This document shows positions 20,896 through 29,693 of a stretch of DNA of 64,000 nt, piece after piece. Below the pieces are notes generated by a model that ran no database searches, was not told the origin of the DNA, and saw only the letters and a list, made by a program, of their open reading frames with translations. The stretch is from assembly GCF_024461735.1 (NCBI RefSeq), contig NZ_JANGAD010000008.1, positions 1 to 64,000 on the forward strand. The letters are read 5' to 3'. Origin of the DNA: Anaerotignum propionicum (GTDB lineage: Bacteria > Bacillota > Clostridia > Lachnospirales > Anaerotignaceae). The translations under genes were made by a program, and so were the position numbers. Position 1 is the first letter of the stretch. Every line of letters starts with the position of its first letter.

Positions 20896-21192
20896 TTATA
20901 CTTTTTCTACCTTTACGGAATCATCAACATCTTTGTCTGTGCAGCAGCAATCATCTTCGTTGCAATATTCATCTTCAAGGTCGTCCCAATCGTAGTCCCA
21001 ATCCTCGTCATACTCGTCATCCATTTTTGTTTTTAGTAAATAAACAACGCCTAAAGCCACCACTGCCAAAACAGCAGCAAGAACTGCTAAAACAATAAAC
21101 AAGGTTTTCTTTTCATCATCTTCTTTGTGTAACACTACGATTTTATCCTTTAAATCTTCAAAACTGGGTTTTAGCTCAAAATATTTTTTCAT
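20896..21192 (-). CDS. small acidic single-pass membrane protein, unknown
   Basis: The 98-residue product is not recognised. It has a charged N-terminal part (about 1–28), one hydrophobic helix (about 30–54, LFIVLAVLAAVLAVVALGVVY), then a tail very rich in Asp and Glu with a CCC cluster near residue 83. AAAGGAG stands before the ATG, so translation is likely. It lies between a Nudix gene and cggR on the same strand. Small acidic-tail membrane proteins occur in many Clostridia without assigned function. Confidence 0.7.
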   Translation of the reverse strand: MKKYFELKPSFEDLKDKIVVLHKEDDEKKTLFIVLAVLAAVLAVVALGVVYLLKTKMDDEYDEDWDYDWDDLEDEYCNEDDCCCTDKDVDDSVKVEKV

Positions 21193-21206
21193 ACTCCACT
21201 ACTCCT

Positions 21207-21671
21207 TTACGTTTTTTTTTCAGAAAATTTCCGTTTCAGAAATTCCTTATTCTTACGCATTTCACTATACTCATAATATGCTTTTTTTAAAATCTGGCGT
21301 TCGTCATTAAATTTTAACAGATGATAGGCTTCATGGAATTTATAAAAACCTGCATCGGCGAAATATTCTTCACTTTGAGGCTTACAAAAAAAGGAATTGG
21401 CACTCATCAAATACCAATGCACTGTTTTGTTTACGGTATCCTCACTGCCTTTAAACGTATATTGGGTTTTCCCCACATATTTGATAATTTCACCTGTGGC
21501 ACCGGATTCTTCCTTTACCTCACGCAAAGCGGTTTGCCGATAGGTTTCGCCTTCTTCCACAGTGCCCTTGGGCAATACCCAACCCATATATCTGCCGTTT
21601 TGGTTTTTGTATAAGAGAAGAATTTTCCACTTATAAATCACAACGCCTCCACAGCTCACCGCTTCTACCAC
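21207..21671 (-). CDS. Nudix hydrolase
   Basis: A 154-residue Nudix enzyme with the box running from GTVEEGETY to REVKEESG near residues 36–58. WVLPKGTVEEGE resembles diadenosine polyphosphate hydrolases and related house-cleaning enzymes, but the substrate cannot be fixed. The start is GTG at 21671, seven bases after GGAGG. The stop is 14 bases before the small acidic membrane protein gene, suggesting cotranscription. Confidence 0.85.
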   Translation of the reverse strand: MVEAVSCGGVVIYKWKILLLYKNQNGRYMGWVLPKGTVEEGETYRQTALREVKEESGATGEIIKYVGKTQYTFKGSEDTVNKTVHWYLMSANSFFCKPQSEEYFADAGFYKFHEAYHLLKFNDERQILKKAYYEYSEMRKNKEFLKRKFSEKKT

Positions 21672-21775
21672 TGGTTGACCTCCGTAATTGTGTTATTTTC
21701 TGCCAAGTATTCTGTTTTAATCAGTATACCGCTTTTTCCTATTTATTTCAAGTCCAACAGTAAAATCGTGTCATT

Positions 21776-22432
21776 TTATTCTCTAAAAGGTGAAATACGA
21801 ACCAACTCTTTGATGTGCTTGAGACCCGACCACCATAGCCAAACTTCCAATATCCAAAAGGGAATCCAAAAAAACGAATATTTTTCAAGCAGAAAATAAT
21901 TATATAGGGCATGAACCATATACGGCACAAAAAAAGCAAGCCAAAGATGTTTTTTCCCGCCGAAAAATTTAGCCAATCCTAAATAGTACCCCATCTGCAC
22001 ACCGAATAATGCATGTCCCGGAACAGAAAGAAATGCCCTGGAAAAGGCAGTGCTGTACCCACCCATAACGGGATGTGTTACATATATAATGTTTTCAATC
22101 CACGCAAAACCTAGGGAAACAAAAACACCGTATACTATGCCGTCCAAAGGTTCATTAAAATTACCATTCCTCCATATTAATAGTATTAAAAATATATACT
22201 TTGTCACCTCTTCCACCCCTGCTGAGCTGAAAAAAGATGTATAAATGGGTGACTCCATATGAGGGAAAATTTTTTCCAATCCCAATCCCACTGCATAAAT
22301 AACTGCAGTTGTGTAAATTCCATACAGTAAACCTAGAAAGAGCATTCTCCAAGGCTCTTTTTCATATTTATCTCTTACATAAATATAAAATAAGCCTAAA
22401 AAAACTGGTGCGGCTGCCAGTTGGATTAACAT
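21776..22432 (-). CDS. PrsW family intramembrane metalloprotease
   Basis: A polytopic membrane protein of 218 residues with about seven hydrophobic segments. The family motifs are visible: GVEEVTKY near residue 72 (the EExxK site), FAWIEN near 113, and two His-containing segments, PGHALFG near 139 and VPYMVHALYN near 168. PrsW in Bacillus cleaves the anti-sigma factor RsiW. No sigma/anti-sigma pair is adjacent, so the substrate is unknown. ATG 22432 is preferred, 10 bases after AAGGGGA; a TTG six bases earlier is possible. Confidence 0.85.
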   Translation of the reverse strand: MLIQLAAAPVFLGLFYIYVRDKYEKEPWRMLFLGLLYGIYTTAVIYAVGLGLEKIFPHMESPIYTSFFSSAGVEEVTKYIFLILLIWRNGNFNEPLDGIVYGVFVSLGFAWIENIIYVTHPVMGGYSTAFSRAFLSVPGHALFGVQMGYYLGLAKFFGGKKHLWLAFFVPYMVHALYNYFLLEKYSFFWIPFWILEVWLWWSGLKHIKELVRISPFRE

Positions 22433-22511
22433 TTTCAATCAATCCCCTTTTTTTATGACATTTCTTCCTCCATAGTCTTTCCAAAAAATCAATAGATATC
22501 AACATTTACAT

Positions 22512-22557
22512 AAAAAAACACACTATTTTTTGTTTATAATTAAAAATAGTGTGTTTT
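22512..22557 (-). terminator. terminator of the ABC transporter operon
   Basis: AAAACACACTATTTTT pairs with AAAAATAGTGTGTTTT (22515–22557). On the minus strand it runs into a T7 stretch, 28 bases past the permease stop. Confidence 0.88.
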
Positions 22558-22584
22558 CATCGTTTATATGTTTATATGTTTTTA

Positions 22585-23916
22585 CTATTCTGTTTTAATT
22601 GCCGATAATGCACTTAGCTTCATTGCCCGCTGTGCAGGTAAATAACCTGAAAGAACACCGATGATCGTTGCAAAGGCGATAGAACCAAGATATAACCAAA
22701 TAGGTATGGATGAAGACATATCACTGCCTTGCTGCATGGCTACAAAATTAACCAGCTTTGATGTAACAAAGCTTACACCAATACCCAAAATCCCCCCTGC
22801 AAATCCGATAAACGCAGCTTCTGTTAAGAAAAGAAGCTTAATGTCTCTAAGTGAAGCTCCAATTACCTTCATAATACCAATCTCTCTGGTTCTTTCATAT
22901 ATTGCCATAACCATGGTATTGGTAATACCGATTGCCGCAACCACCAATGAAATTGCACCAATTGCCCCTAAAACCATACGGAGCATTTTTGTGGTCTCTT
23001 TCATAGCATCCAATTCATCTGATAAGCTGGTTGCCCGATAGCCCAAATCCTTAATCTGCTGTTGTACAGCCTGAACATTTTTAATATCTTTAACCTTAAC
23101 CATAACCTGTTCATATTCGTGGGATTGCTGTTTTTGCCCTCTGCCACCGGAAGAACCATTCCGTTTTTTCTCCCATTCTTGCTGTGCTTTTTCTATTTTT
23201 TCAAGCTCTTTTATAGGCATAATGACGCTCCAGCCATTACTTCCATCAGCAGACATGGTTCCAACCACTTCGAATTTATTGGCTTTGATGGTTTTATCGG
23301 CATGTTTTGAACCATAACTCCAGTCATAGCTAACCTCAACCTTATCGCCAACCAATTCTAATTTTGGTGGTTCAGAATTCATTCTCATTTCCCAGTTTAA
23401 TTTAGGGTCATAAAATTCTACTCCGCCACCAACAACAATGGATTTTACATCTTCGCCATTCAAAGCTCGGCCCTCATCAATTTTATAGCCCAAAGCCTCC
23501 ATAGCTGCCGGATCAAGTCCAATAAAATTTGCATCTGCAACAAGCTTACCACTGCCAAGCATCAGGTAAAGATTTTTTATTGGAGAAACAGCCTCAACTC
23601 CTGCCATTTGGCGAAAAGATTCCACTGCCACGGCATCCAATTTTACTTTCTTACCGTTTTTATTGGCATCTTTTGCAGAATCATCGTCTTGCATATATCG
23701 GCCATTATCGCCATTGGGCGAATAAACATTAATTACTTGCAGGCTCCCCCAACTTTCAAGCTGACGGGCAAAGCTCTCGTTCATTCCAATTCCGATGGAC
23801 ACCATTACAACAATGGAAGCCGTACCAATTACCACACCAAGCACCGTTAGGAATGTTCGGAGCTTTCGCTTCAGCAAATTACGAAGAGCCATATCTAATA
23901 AGTCCTTCGTACTCAT
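22585..23916 (-). CDS. ABC transporter permease, MacB/FtsX type
   Basis: The 443-residue protein has the MacB layout: one N-terminal membrane segment after LLKRKLRTFLTVLGVVIGTASI, a large extracellular domain (about 45–310), and three C-terminal membrane segments with the FtsX core including YERTREIGIMKVIGAS. The outer domain has a Gly/Ser/Gln linker (GSSGGRGQKQQ) near 256. It starts in a 4-base ATGA overlap with the CARDB protein gene, so the two are translationally coupled. MacB-type pumps act as mechanotransmitters for peptides, lipids or antibiotics; the cargo here is unknown. Confidence 0.9.
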   Translation of the reverse strand: MSTKDLLDMALRNLLKRKLRTFLTVLGVVIGTASIVVMVSIGIGMNESFARQLESWGSLQVINVYSPNGDNGRYMQDDDSAKDANKNGKKVKLDAVAVESFRQMAGVEAVSPIKNLYLMLGSGKLVADANFIGLDPAAMEALGYKIDEGRALNGEDVKSIVVGGGVEFYDPKLNWEMRMNSEPPKLELVGDKVEVSYDWSYGSKHADKTIKANKFEVVGTMSADGSNGWSVIMPIKELEKIEKAQQEWEKKRNGSSGGRGQKQQSHEYEQVMVKVKDIKNVQAVQQQIKDLGYRATSLSDELDAMKETTKMLRMVLGAIGAISLVVAAIGITNTMVMAIYERTREIGIMKVIGASLRDIKLLFLTEAAFIGFAGGILGIGVSFVTSKLVNFVAMQQGSDMSSSIPIWLYLGSIAFATIIGVLSGYLPAQRAMKLSALSAIKTE

Positions 23917-26009
23917 AAAGACATATCCTCTCTGTCATCCTCGTCCTCTTCGTCTAAGTCACTTTTGCTTTCTGCAAAAGTATTCTGGGGTTCTTGTTTC
24001 TGACGTCTAATAAAGATAAATAATCCCATAGCCAAAAGTGCTAATATGGAAATAGAAATCATTACCTTTTTCATATCCATGGGGGCTGTTTCGTTATTTG
24101 TATTATCAACATCATCAGGCATCACAGGCTCTGTAACATTTAATACAAAATCTCTGCGTTCTTCCTTCAACTCACCTGTTGCATCTTCATAAGAAATCAC
24201 AATACTTACAGGTACCTCTCCGCTTTTATTAGGTGTAAACGAGGTCTCAAAATATTCTCCGTTACCTGATTCCATGTTGCCGATATATGTACTCTTATTC
24301 TGGCATTCAACATCGCCCTCTACCTTAACCATTACGTTATTCAGTGTAACCTTACCTGTGTTGTTATAACCAAAGGAAACGGCAACTGGTGTACCCATTT
24401 CCACTGTTTCAGGTATCGCAAAGTCATCTACCTGCATTTCGGTTACCTGTTTTACATTAATACCAAGTAATTCTGTTGCAGTATATTCCTTGCCTGCTGC
24501 ATCCTCATACTCAAAGTTTACCGTCAAAGTATATGTCTTGGGCTGAGCCTCAGGAACAACATATAATCTTAATTTCTTTTGAGTCTTGCCCTTTGGTCCG
24601 ATAGCATCAAAATAGAATGTATTACTGCTGTTTACAGGGGTAAAAATATTTCCTGATTTTTGACTTTCAGAAGAAGTCTCCTCTGCCAATGTTAAAAACA
24701 TTTTAATATTTTTAACGCCCTTTGTTGCATGGGTGTTTAAAATATCCATGTTTAAGTCAAATTCTTTTCCTGCCATAACAATCAATGGGTTACACTCATA
24801 ATTGCTTACAATTAATTTTGGCTTGCTGGCATTTTCCTCGTCTTTGCTAGGATTACTAACATTCACCCCTGCATATTGCTTAAAAGAGGTTACCGCTGTT
24901 CCACCGGAGGTATATTCTGTAGTAAATAGTATTGCATAATTCTGCGTTTTTGCTGCTGCAGTTCCCGCAAAGGTAAAGGTAAGCGTTGTTGTTGCCCCAG
25001 CCTTTAACTCAGAAATTGTTTTCACACTTGCTGATTTAGGAACAACCGCGGAAGCATCTACAGGTTCTGCCTTAACCACAATATTTTTTGCTGAAATCTT
25101 ACCACTGTTATACAAATCAAAGCTGACTGTGAAATTCTGATTTACACCATAAACGCCACCGGGCTCTTTCATATTTCGTATCTCCAACTGAGATTTCTGC
25201 CCTGCTACTCCACCAACATTCACATAATAATCCTGTGCTTTTTCAACAGCCTTTCCAAATTTATCTTTGTATTTCAGTTTTATGGACACAGGATAGTTGC
25301 CTGCCGTCATATCAGCACTGGCTACCAGTGAATAGGCAAAATTAACGCTGCCTCCTACGGGAATACTGGCAAAGTGTTTACTGCTAAATCCCCCGCTTAA
25401 ACTGATTTTTTCTGTAGATAAATTCTCTAAGCTAATATCCACATCTTGTAAATCCTTTTCGCCGTTATTTACAATTTTACCACTTAAATTTGCGCTACTA
25501 CCGGGAGACATACTGTCTGGACTAAGGGTCATGGCATCCAGTTTAAAGCTTGGTTCATTGTCAAACCCTTTCATTTTTAAATAAATTGTTTCCGAGCTGG
25601 TAAATGTGGAATCATTGGCATTTCGGTATGTAAAGTCTAACGTAACAGGGTAACTGGATTCCTTCACTTCACCATTAAAACTAACAACCAATGTTACATT
25701 CTGATATCCGTTTGCCCCTACACTGCCTATGTCACCACCACCAGGAATGGTCACACGAAAAGGATCCGTGGGGCTTCTCTTAACGCTGACATAAACATTA
25801 TCTGCGGGTGCTCCACCTTTGTTTTTTACTTGAATGGTGGCACGGTTTTCCTGTCCAGCTACAACCTCAATCAACGCATCTCCACCAACTATTATTTTTG
25901 GGGAACCGTTACTACTAAAATCATCTGCCAATATGACTGACGTTTGCCCCAGAACAACGGAACACATCATAATCAATGCAAATACCCTTTGAAACAACCT
26001 TTTACTCAT
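23913..26009 (-). CDS. exported CARDB/NEW3-like multi-domain surface protein
   Basis: A 698-residue protein with a signal peptide (about 1–29). It continues with at least five Ig-like repeats of the CARDB/NEW3 kind (patterns such as GGAPADNVYVSVK, NNGEKDLQDVDISLEN, NSGKISAKNIVVKAEP, NTHATKGVKNIKMFL and NTGKVTLNNVMVKVEG). It ends with one membrane helix (about 650–668), a short basic stop and a strongly acidic tail. ATG 26009 overlaps the TGA of the ATPase gene by one base and is preceded by GGAG. The large outer part could bind cargo or cell wall for the ABC pump. Confidence 0.85.
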   Translation of the reverse strand: MSKRLFQRVFALIMMCSVVLGQTSVILADDFSSNGSPKIIVGGDALIEVVAGQENRATIQVKNKGGAPADNVYVSVKRSPTDPFRVTIPGGGDIGSVGANGYQNVTLVVSFNGEVKESSYPVTLDFTYRNANDSTFTSSETIYLKMKGFDNEPSFKLDAMTLSPDSMSPGSSANLSGKIVNNGEKDLQDVDISLENLSTEKISLSGGFSSKHFASIPVGGSVNFAYSLVASADMTAGNYPVSIKLKYKDKFGKAVEKAQDYYVNVGGVAGQKSQLEIRNMKEPGGVYGVNQNFTVSFDLYNSGKISAKNIVVKAEPVDASAVVPKSASVKTISELKAGATTTLTFTFAGTAAAKTQNYAILFTTEYTSGGTAVTSFKQYAGVNVSNPSKDEENASKPKLIVSNYECNPLIVMAGKEFDLNMDILNTHATKGVKNIKMFLTLAEETSSESQKSGNIFTPVNSSNTFYFDAIGPKGKTQKKLRLYVVPEAQPKTYTLTVNFEYEDAAGKEYTATELLGINVKQVTEMQVDDFAIPETVEMGTPVAVSFGYNNTGKVTLNNVMVKVEGDVECQNKSTYIGNMESGNGEYFETSFTPNKSGEVPVSIVISYEDATGELKEERRDFVLNVTEPVMPDDVDNTNNETAPMDMKKVMISISILALLAMGLFIFIRRQKQEPQNTFAESKSDLDEEDEDDREDMSL

Positions 26010-26722
26010 CACTCTTTCTCTCCTTCAACCTGGGTCTTATCCTCAATACGTTCTATAATTCCATCTGAGAGCATTACAATTCTGTCTGCATACTCTGCCA
26101 GCTCCAAATCATGGGTTACAATTACTAGGGTCTGGTTATTCTTCTTTGCCATTGCCGTAATCAAATCCATCATTTCATATGTTGTGCGGGTGTCCAAATT
26201 CCCCGTTGGTTCATCGGCAAATACTACCTGAGGGCTATTGATAAATGCTCTGGCAATACTAACCCTTTGCTGCTGTCCACCACTCATTTCATGGGGTTTA
26301 TGATGGGCTCTTTCTTCCAATCCTACATTTTTTAACATCTCCATGGCGCGGTCATTGCGTTCCTTCAAGGGAACATTCTTAAAAATCAGTGGTAACGTAA
26401 CATTCTCCATGGCCGTTAATGTTGGCAAAAGGTTGTATGACTGAAAGACAAAACCAACATATTTCTGCCTAAAATCCGCCAATTGATCCTCATTCATCCG
26501 CTCTATGTGTTTTTTGTTAAAAATAATTTCACCGGAAGTGGGCTTCTCCAATCCCGCAATCAAATTTAATAACGTGGATTTGCCTGAGCCTGATTTTCCC
26601 AACAAACAGCATACTTCTCCTTGTCGGATATTTAAGCTGATGCCATTTACTGCCTGAATATGTTCCTTACCCATTTGATAAATCTTTTTAACATTTTTAA
26701 TTCGAATTACGTTTTGACTCAA
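26009..26722 (-). CDS. ABC transporter ATP-binding protein, MacB/LolD type
   Basis: The 237-residue ATPase has Walker A GKSGSGKST near 42, Q-loop FVFQSYN near 90, signature [10 protein letters not shown] near 144, Walker B VVFADEP near 165 and the H-loop IVTHD near 199. It energises the MacB-type permease two genes on. The start is TTG at 26722, eight bases after AGGGGAG. It is the first gene of the three-gene operon, all genes overlapping by one to four bases. Confidence 0.93.
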   Translation of the reverse strand: MSQNVIRIKNVKKIYQMGKEHIQAVNGISLNIRQGEVCCLLGKSGSGKSTLLNLIAGLEKPTSGEIIFNKKHIERMNEDQLADFRQKYVGFVFQSYNLLPTLTAMENVTLPLIFKNVPLKERNDRAMEMLKNVGLEERAHHKPHEMSGGQQQRVSIARAFINSPQVVFADEPTGNLDTRTTYEMMDLITAMAKKNNQTLVIVTHDLELAEYADRIVMLSDGIIERIEDKTQVEGEKE

Positions 26723-26899
26723 GCTTCACACTCCCCTACATTAAAAAATAATGTCGATTTTTAATATTTATCGTAACATATACTTGTTACAGAATTGAAC
26801 CAGAAAGCTTAAATTTTTCTTAAAATACGGTTTCAATTTGGTAATTTTGGTTGCAATGCCACCATCTTCCTGATATTCTTAAGAAAGGAGTGATTTGTT

Positions 26900-27145
26900 A
26901 TGATTACAATATTTAACCGCAAAGGATTATTCATAACCTATTCTTTAGAAAAGCAATGGCAAATTAGAAATCTTCTTTCTGCCCATAAAATTGAATATAT
27001 CATCTCCACCATGGGCAACTTCTGGCAAACTGATTCCCGAGGTGTTGGTTACACTATACCCGTTAGAGCACAAACAGAATACAAAATATATGTAAAGAAA
27101 AAAGATTATGATAAAGCCGTTTATATCTTAGACGAAAACAAATAA
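26900..27145 (+). CDS. small conserved-type protein, unknown (81 aa)
   Basis: The 81-residue product begins MITIFNRKGLFITYSLE and includes YIISTMGNFWQ and a Lys/Tyr-rich C terminus (EYKIYVKKKDYDKAVYIL). The mix of short strands and a C-terminal helix resembles small DUF2007-like domains, but I cannot assign a family firmly. AAAGGAG is ten bases before the ATG, so it is probably expressed. It is the only plus-strand gene between 13 and 59 kb and is divergent from the ABC operon. Confidence 0.65.
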   Translation: MITIFNRKGLFITYSLEKQWQIRNLLSAHKIEYIISTMGNFWQTDSRGVGYTIPVRAQTEYKIYVKKKDYDKAVYILDENK

Positions 27146-27167
27146 AATAAGTTTCATTTTTTACCTG

Positions 27168-27210
27168 TAAAAAATCTCCTAGGATTCATTCTCAATAAAT
27201 CCTAGGAGAT
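27168..27210 (-). terminator. terminator after hflX (shared with the small plus-strand gene)
   Basis: ATCTCCTAGGATT (27174–27186) and AATCCTAGGAGAT (27198–27210) are perfect inverted repeats. The T6 run on the minus strand shows it mainly serves hflX; it may also stop the convergent small gene. Confidence 0.88.
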
Positions 27211-27214
27211 ACTT

Positions 27215-28492
27215 TTATTGTTTATATTTTTCTAATCGGTTTGCAGATTCTTCATCCACATATACCTCCAATAAAACTCCTTCTGGCGTATGCTCTTCCC
27301 GAATGATTTCACATCGCCCATGAACCCAGCCAATAAGTCCCCCTTCTGTGTAAGGAACCAGAACCACCATGGATTTTCGGAAACTCTTTAATAGGTTTTC
27401 CACCATACCCAGCATGCCATTCAAGCTATCCCCGGTAAATGCGGAAACCTGTGCAATCTCCCTTGCCTTTGTGTCCATTGGCAAAGGTAATTCAATATCT
27501 CTATCCATTTTGTTAAACACGGTAATAACAGGAGTATCACTACACCCCAAATCCTCCAATGTTTTATACACCACCTGCATCTGTTCCTGTCTGTTGGGAT
27601 TGGATGCATCCACCACATGAAGGAGAATATCCGCATATTTTAATTCCTCTAAGGTTGCCCGAAAAGCTTGTACCAAATGATGGGGCAACTTCTGAATAAA
27701 TCCTACGGTATCCGTTAGTAAAATCTCAGAACCATTGGGCAATTCTACCTTTCTGGTGGTTGTGTCAAGGGTAGCAAACAGCTTATCTTCCGCCAAAACC
27801 CCTGCATCTGTTAGTTTATTAATGAGTGTAGACTTTCCCGCATTTGTATAGCCAACCAAAGATACCACAGGCGTTCCTTTTTTCCCTCTTTGGCTGCGTA
27901 ATAATTCACGGTGGGTCTGTATCTCTTTTGCCGCACTGTTTAATTCAGCAATGCGGTCTTTGATATACCGTCTGTCTGTTTCCAGCTTTTTCTCACCAGG
28001 ACCTCTCGTTCCGATGCCGCCCCCCAGTCTTGACATGGATGCACCCATGCCTGTCAAACGGGATAAACGATATTTTAGCTGTGCCAGTTCAACTTGTATT
28101 TTACCTTCACCAGAAATGGCTCTTCCTGCAAAAATATCCAAAATTACAATGGTTCTGTCCATCACCTTTGTTTCCAGCATTCGTTCTAGATTCTTCAGCT
28201 GTGCCGGTGAAAGTTCATCATCGCAGACAACCCCTGATGCACCGTATGCCTCCACCATCATTTTTAACTCTTCAATTTTACCCTTACCTAAGTAATGACC
28301 AGGGTGCACCCGTTCTCGCTTTTGTATGCTTCTGGCCACAGCAACCGCCCCTGCTGTACGCACCAACTCTTCCAATTCATCTAAACATGCCTCTGTTTCC
28401 ATGGTTGAGCGACTATTGCGTTCATCCGGCTCAACAGCAAACAAAATCACTCTTTCCTCTAAATCAGCAGTATCATGTAAATCTCTCGCCAT
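27215..28492 (-). CDS. hflX: ribosome-associated GTPase HflX
   Basis: HflX splits stalled ribosomes and binds the 50S subunit. The 425-residue protein has the HflX N-terminal domain (about 1–180, with HPGHYLGKGKIEEL and LGGGIGTRGPGEKKLE). The G-domain follows: G1 GYTNAGKST near 212, G3 DTVGF near 257, G4 NKMD near 326 and G5 VSAF near 350. GAGGAGG precedes the ATG. It is 24 bases downstream of dapF and ends the rimP-to-hflX run. Confidence 0.95.
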   Translation of the reverse strand: MARDLHDTADLEERVILFAVEPDERNSRSTMETEACLDELEELVRTAGAVAVARSIQKRERVHPGHYLGKGKIEELKMMVEAYGASGVVCDDELSPAQLKNLERMLETKVMDRTIVILDIFAGRAISGEGKIQVELAQLKYRLSRLTGMGASMSRLGGGIGTRGPGEKKLETDRRYIKDRIAELNSAAKEIQTHRELLRSQRGKKGTPVVSLVGYTNAGKSTLINKLTDAGVLAEDKLFATLDTTTRKVELPNGSEILLTDTVGFIQKLPHHLVQAFRATLEELKYADILLHVVDASNPNRQEQMQVVYKTLEDLGCSDTPVITVFNKMDRDIELPLPMDTKAREIAQVSAFTGDSLNGMLGMVENLLKSFRKSMVVLVPYTEGGLIGWVHGRCEIIREEHTPEGVLLEVYVDEESANRLEKYKQ

Positions 28493-28516
28493 ATATTTCC
28501 TCCTCTACACCCAACA

Positions 28517-29356
28517 TTAAATGCCTTTTAACCAAACGCCATCAAAGGAAAATGCCGCTGGGCCTGTCATATATACATGATTATTCTTTTCATCCCAATT
28601 TATAGTCAGCTCCCCACCAAGGAGGGATACCTTAACTTCCCTATCGCAAAAACCATTTAAAATAGATGCAACCACCGACGCACAGGCACCTGTGCCACAG
28701 GCAAGGGTTTCGCCGCTGCCCCGTTCCCACACACGCATTTTGATGTGTTTCCTGTCTAAAATCTTTACAAATTCCACATTTGTCTTTTTTGGAAATAAGG
28801 GATTCCTTTCTACCTGCTTTCCATATTCTTCAACAGGGAACATCTCTGTGTCCTCTACAAACGTGATCCCGTGGGGATTTCCCATAGATACGCAGGTAAA
28901 TAGAAAGTCATTATTATTGATTACTATGCTTTTTCCAATCACAGGACTGGTTTCATGCTTAACAGGTATTTTCTCCGCCTCCAAAATAGGCTCACCCATA
29001 TCTACCCGAACAGTTTTCACAATTCCATTTTCAATATTGCATTTTAAATATTTTATTCCACCGCCAGTTTCCAGAGAGATTTCTTCTTTGTTTGTTAAAC
29101 CTCGTTCATAGGTATATTTCCCAATGCAGCGCACTGCATTTCCGCACATTTCCCCTTCTGAGCCATCCAGATTAAACATGCGCATGCGAAAATCTGCCTT
29201 GTCCGATGGCATAATTAATACTAAGCCGTCGGCACCAACACCAAAATGCCTCTCGCTCATGGCAATGGCTAACTTTTCAGGCTGATCCACCGCTTCTTCA
29301 AAACAGTTGATATAAATATAATCGTTTCCGCAGCCTTCCATTTTTGTAAAACGCAT
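28517..29356 (-). CDS. dapF: diaminopimelate epimerase
   Basis: DapF converts LL- to meso-diaminopimelate for lysine and peptidoglycan. The 279-residue protein shows KMEGCGNDYI at the N terminus, the first catalytic Cys in MCGNAVRCI near 73 and the second in ACGTGACA near 219. GGGGGAG precedes the ATG. The gene implies a DAP-type cell wall or lysine route. It follows the DUF378 gene after a small hairpin. Confidence 0.96.
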   Translation of the reverse strand: MRFTKMEGCGNDYIYINCFEEAVDQPEKLAIAMSERHFGVGADGLVLIMPSDKADFRMRMFNLDGSEGEMCGNAVRCIGKYTYERGLTNKEEISLETGGGIKYLKCNIENGIVKTVRVDMGEPILEAEKIPVKHETSPVIGKSIVINNNDFLFTCVSMGNPHGITFVEDTEMFPVEEYGKQVERNPLFPKKTNVEFVKILDRKHIKMRVWERGSGETLACGTGACASVVASILNGFCDREVKVSLLGGELTINWDEKNNHVYMTGPAAFSFDGVWLKGI

Positions 29357-29380
29357 TTTGCTCCCCCTGTTCTATGTAAA

Positions 29381-29398
29381 GCAGCGGTTTCCCGCTGC
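29381..29398 (-). terminator. hairpin between the DUF378 gene and dapF
   Basis: On the minus strand GCAGCGG and CCGCTGC close a GAAA tetraloop, followed by only TTTA. The weak T tract makes it a partial terminator or an RNA-stabilising hairpin. Confidence 0.5.
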
Positions 29399-29405
29399 AA
29401 TTTGA

Positions 29406-29633
29406 TTAATGTCTTGCAATACGAACGGTAGGGTTTTCTTGTACAAGGGAATTATAGAAAGATAATGACCAAAGCCCTGCCAAGCCAACCAGACCAAAAA
29501 TCACTCTGGAGATCCAGAACATGTTTCCGCCAAAGATGCTGGTTACAACATCATAGCCGAAAAAGCCAATCAATCCCCAGTTTAACGCACCGATAATCAC
29601 CAGTGTTAATGCTATTGCATTTGCAGTTTTCAT
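29406..29633 (-). CDS. DUF378 family small membrane protein
   Basis: The 75-residue protein contains two hydrophobic helices and the hallmark sequence LTLVIIGALNWGLIGFFGYDVV, followed by SRVIFGLVGLAGLWSL, which is the DUF378 (YuzA-like) pattern. Function is unknown. An AGGAGG site is at ideal distance before the ATG. It lies between the M16 peptidase gene and dapF. Confidence 0.9.
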   Translation of the reverse strand: MKTANAIALTLVIIGALNWGLIGFFGYDVVTSIFGGNMFWISRVIFGLVGLAGLWSLSFYNSLVQENPTVRIARH

Positions 29634-29693
29634 AAAAGACCTCCTATAAAAAGAATTACGGAATGATACCGTATCCTTATTATCCCTAGGATT

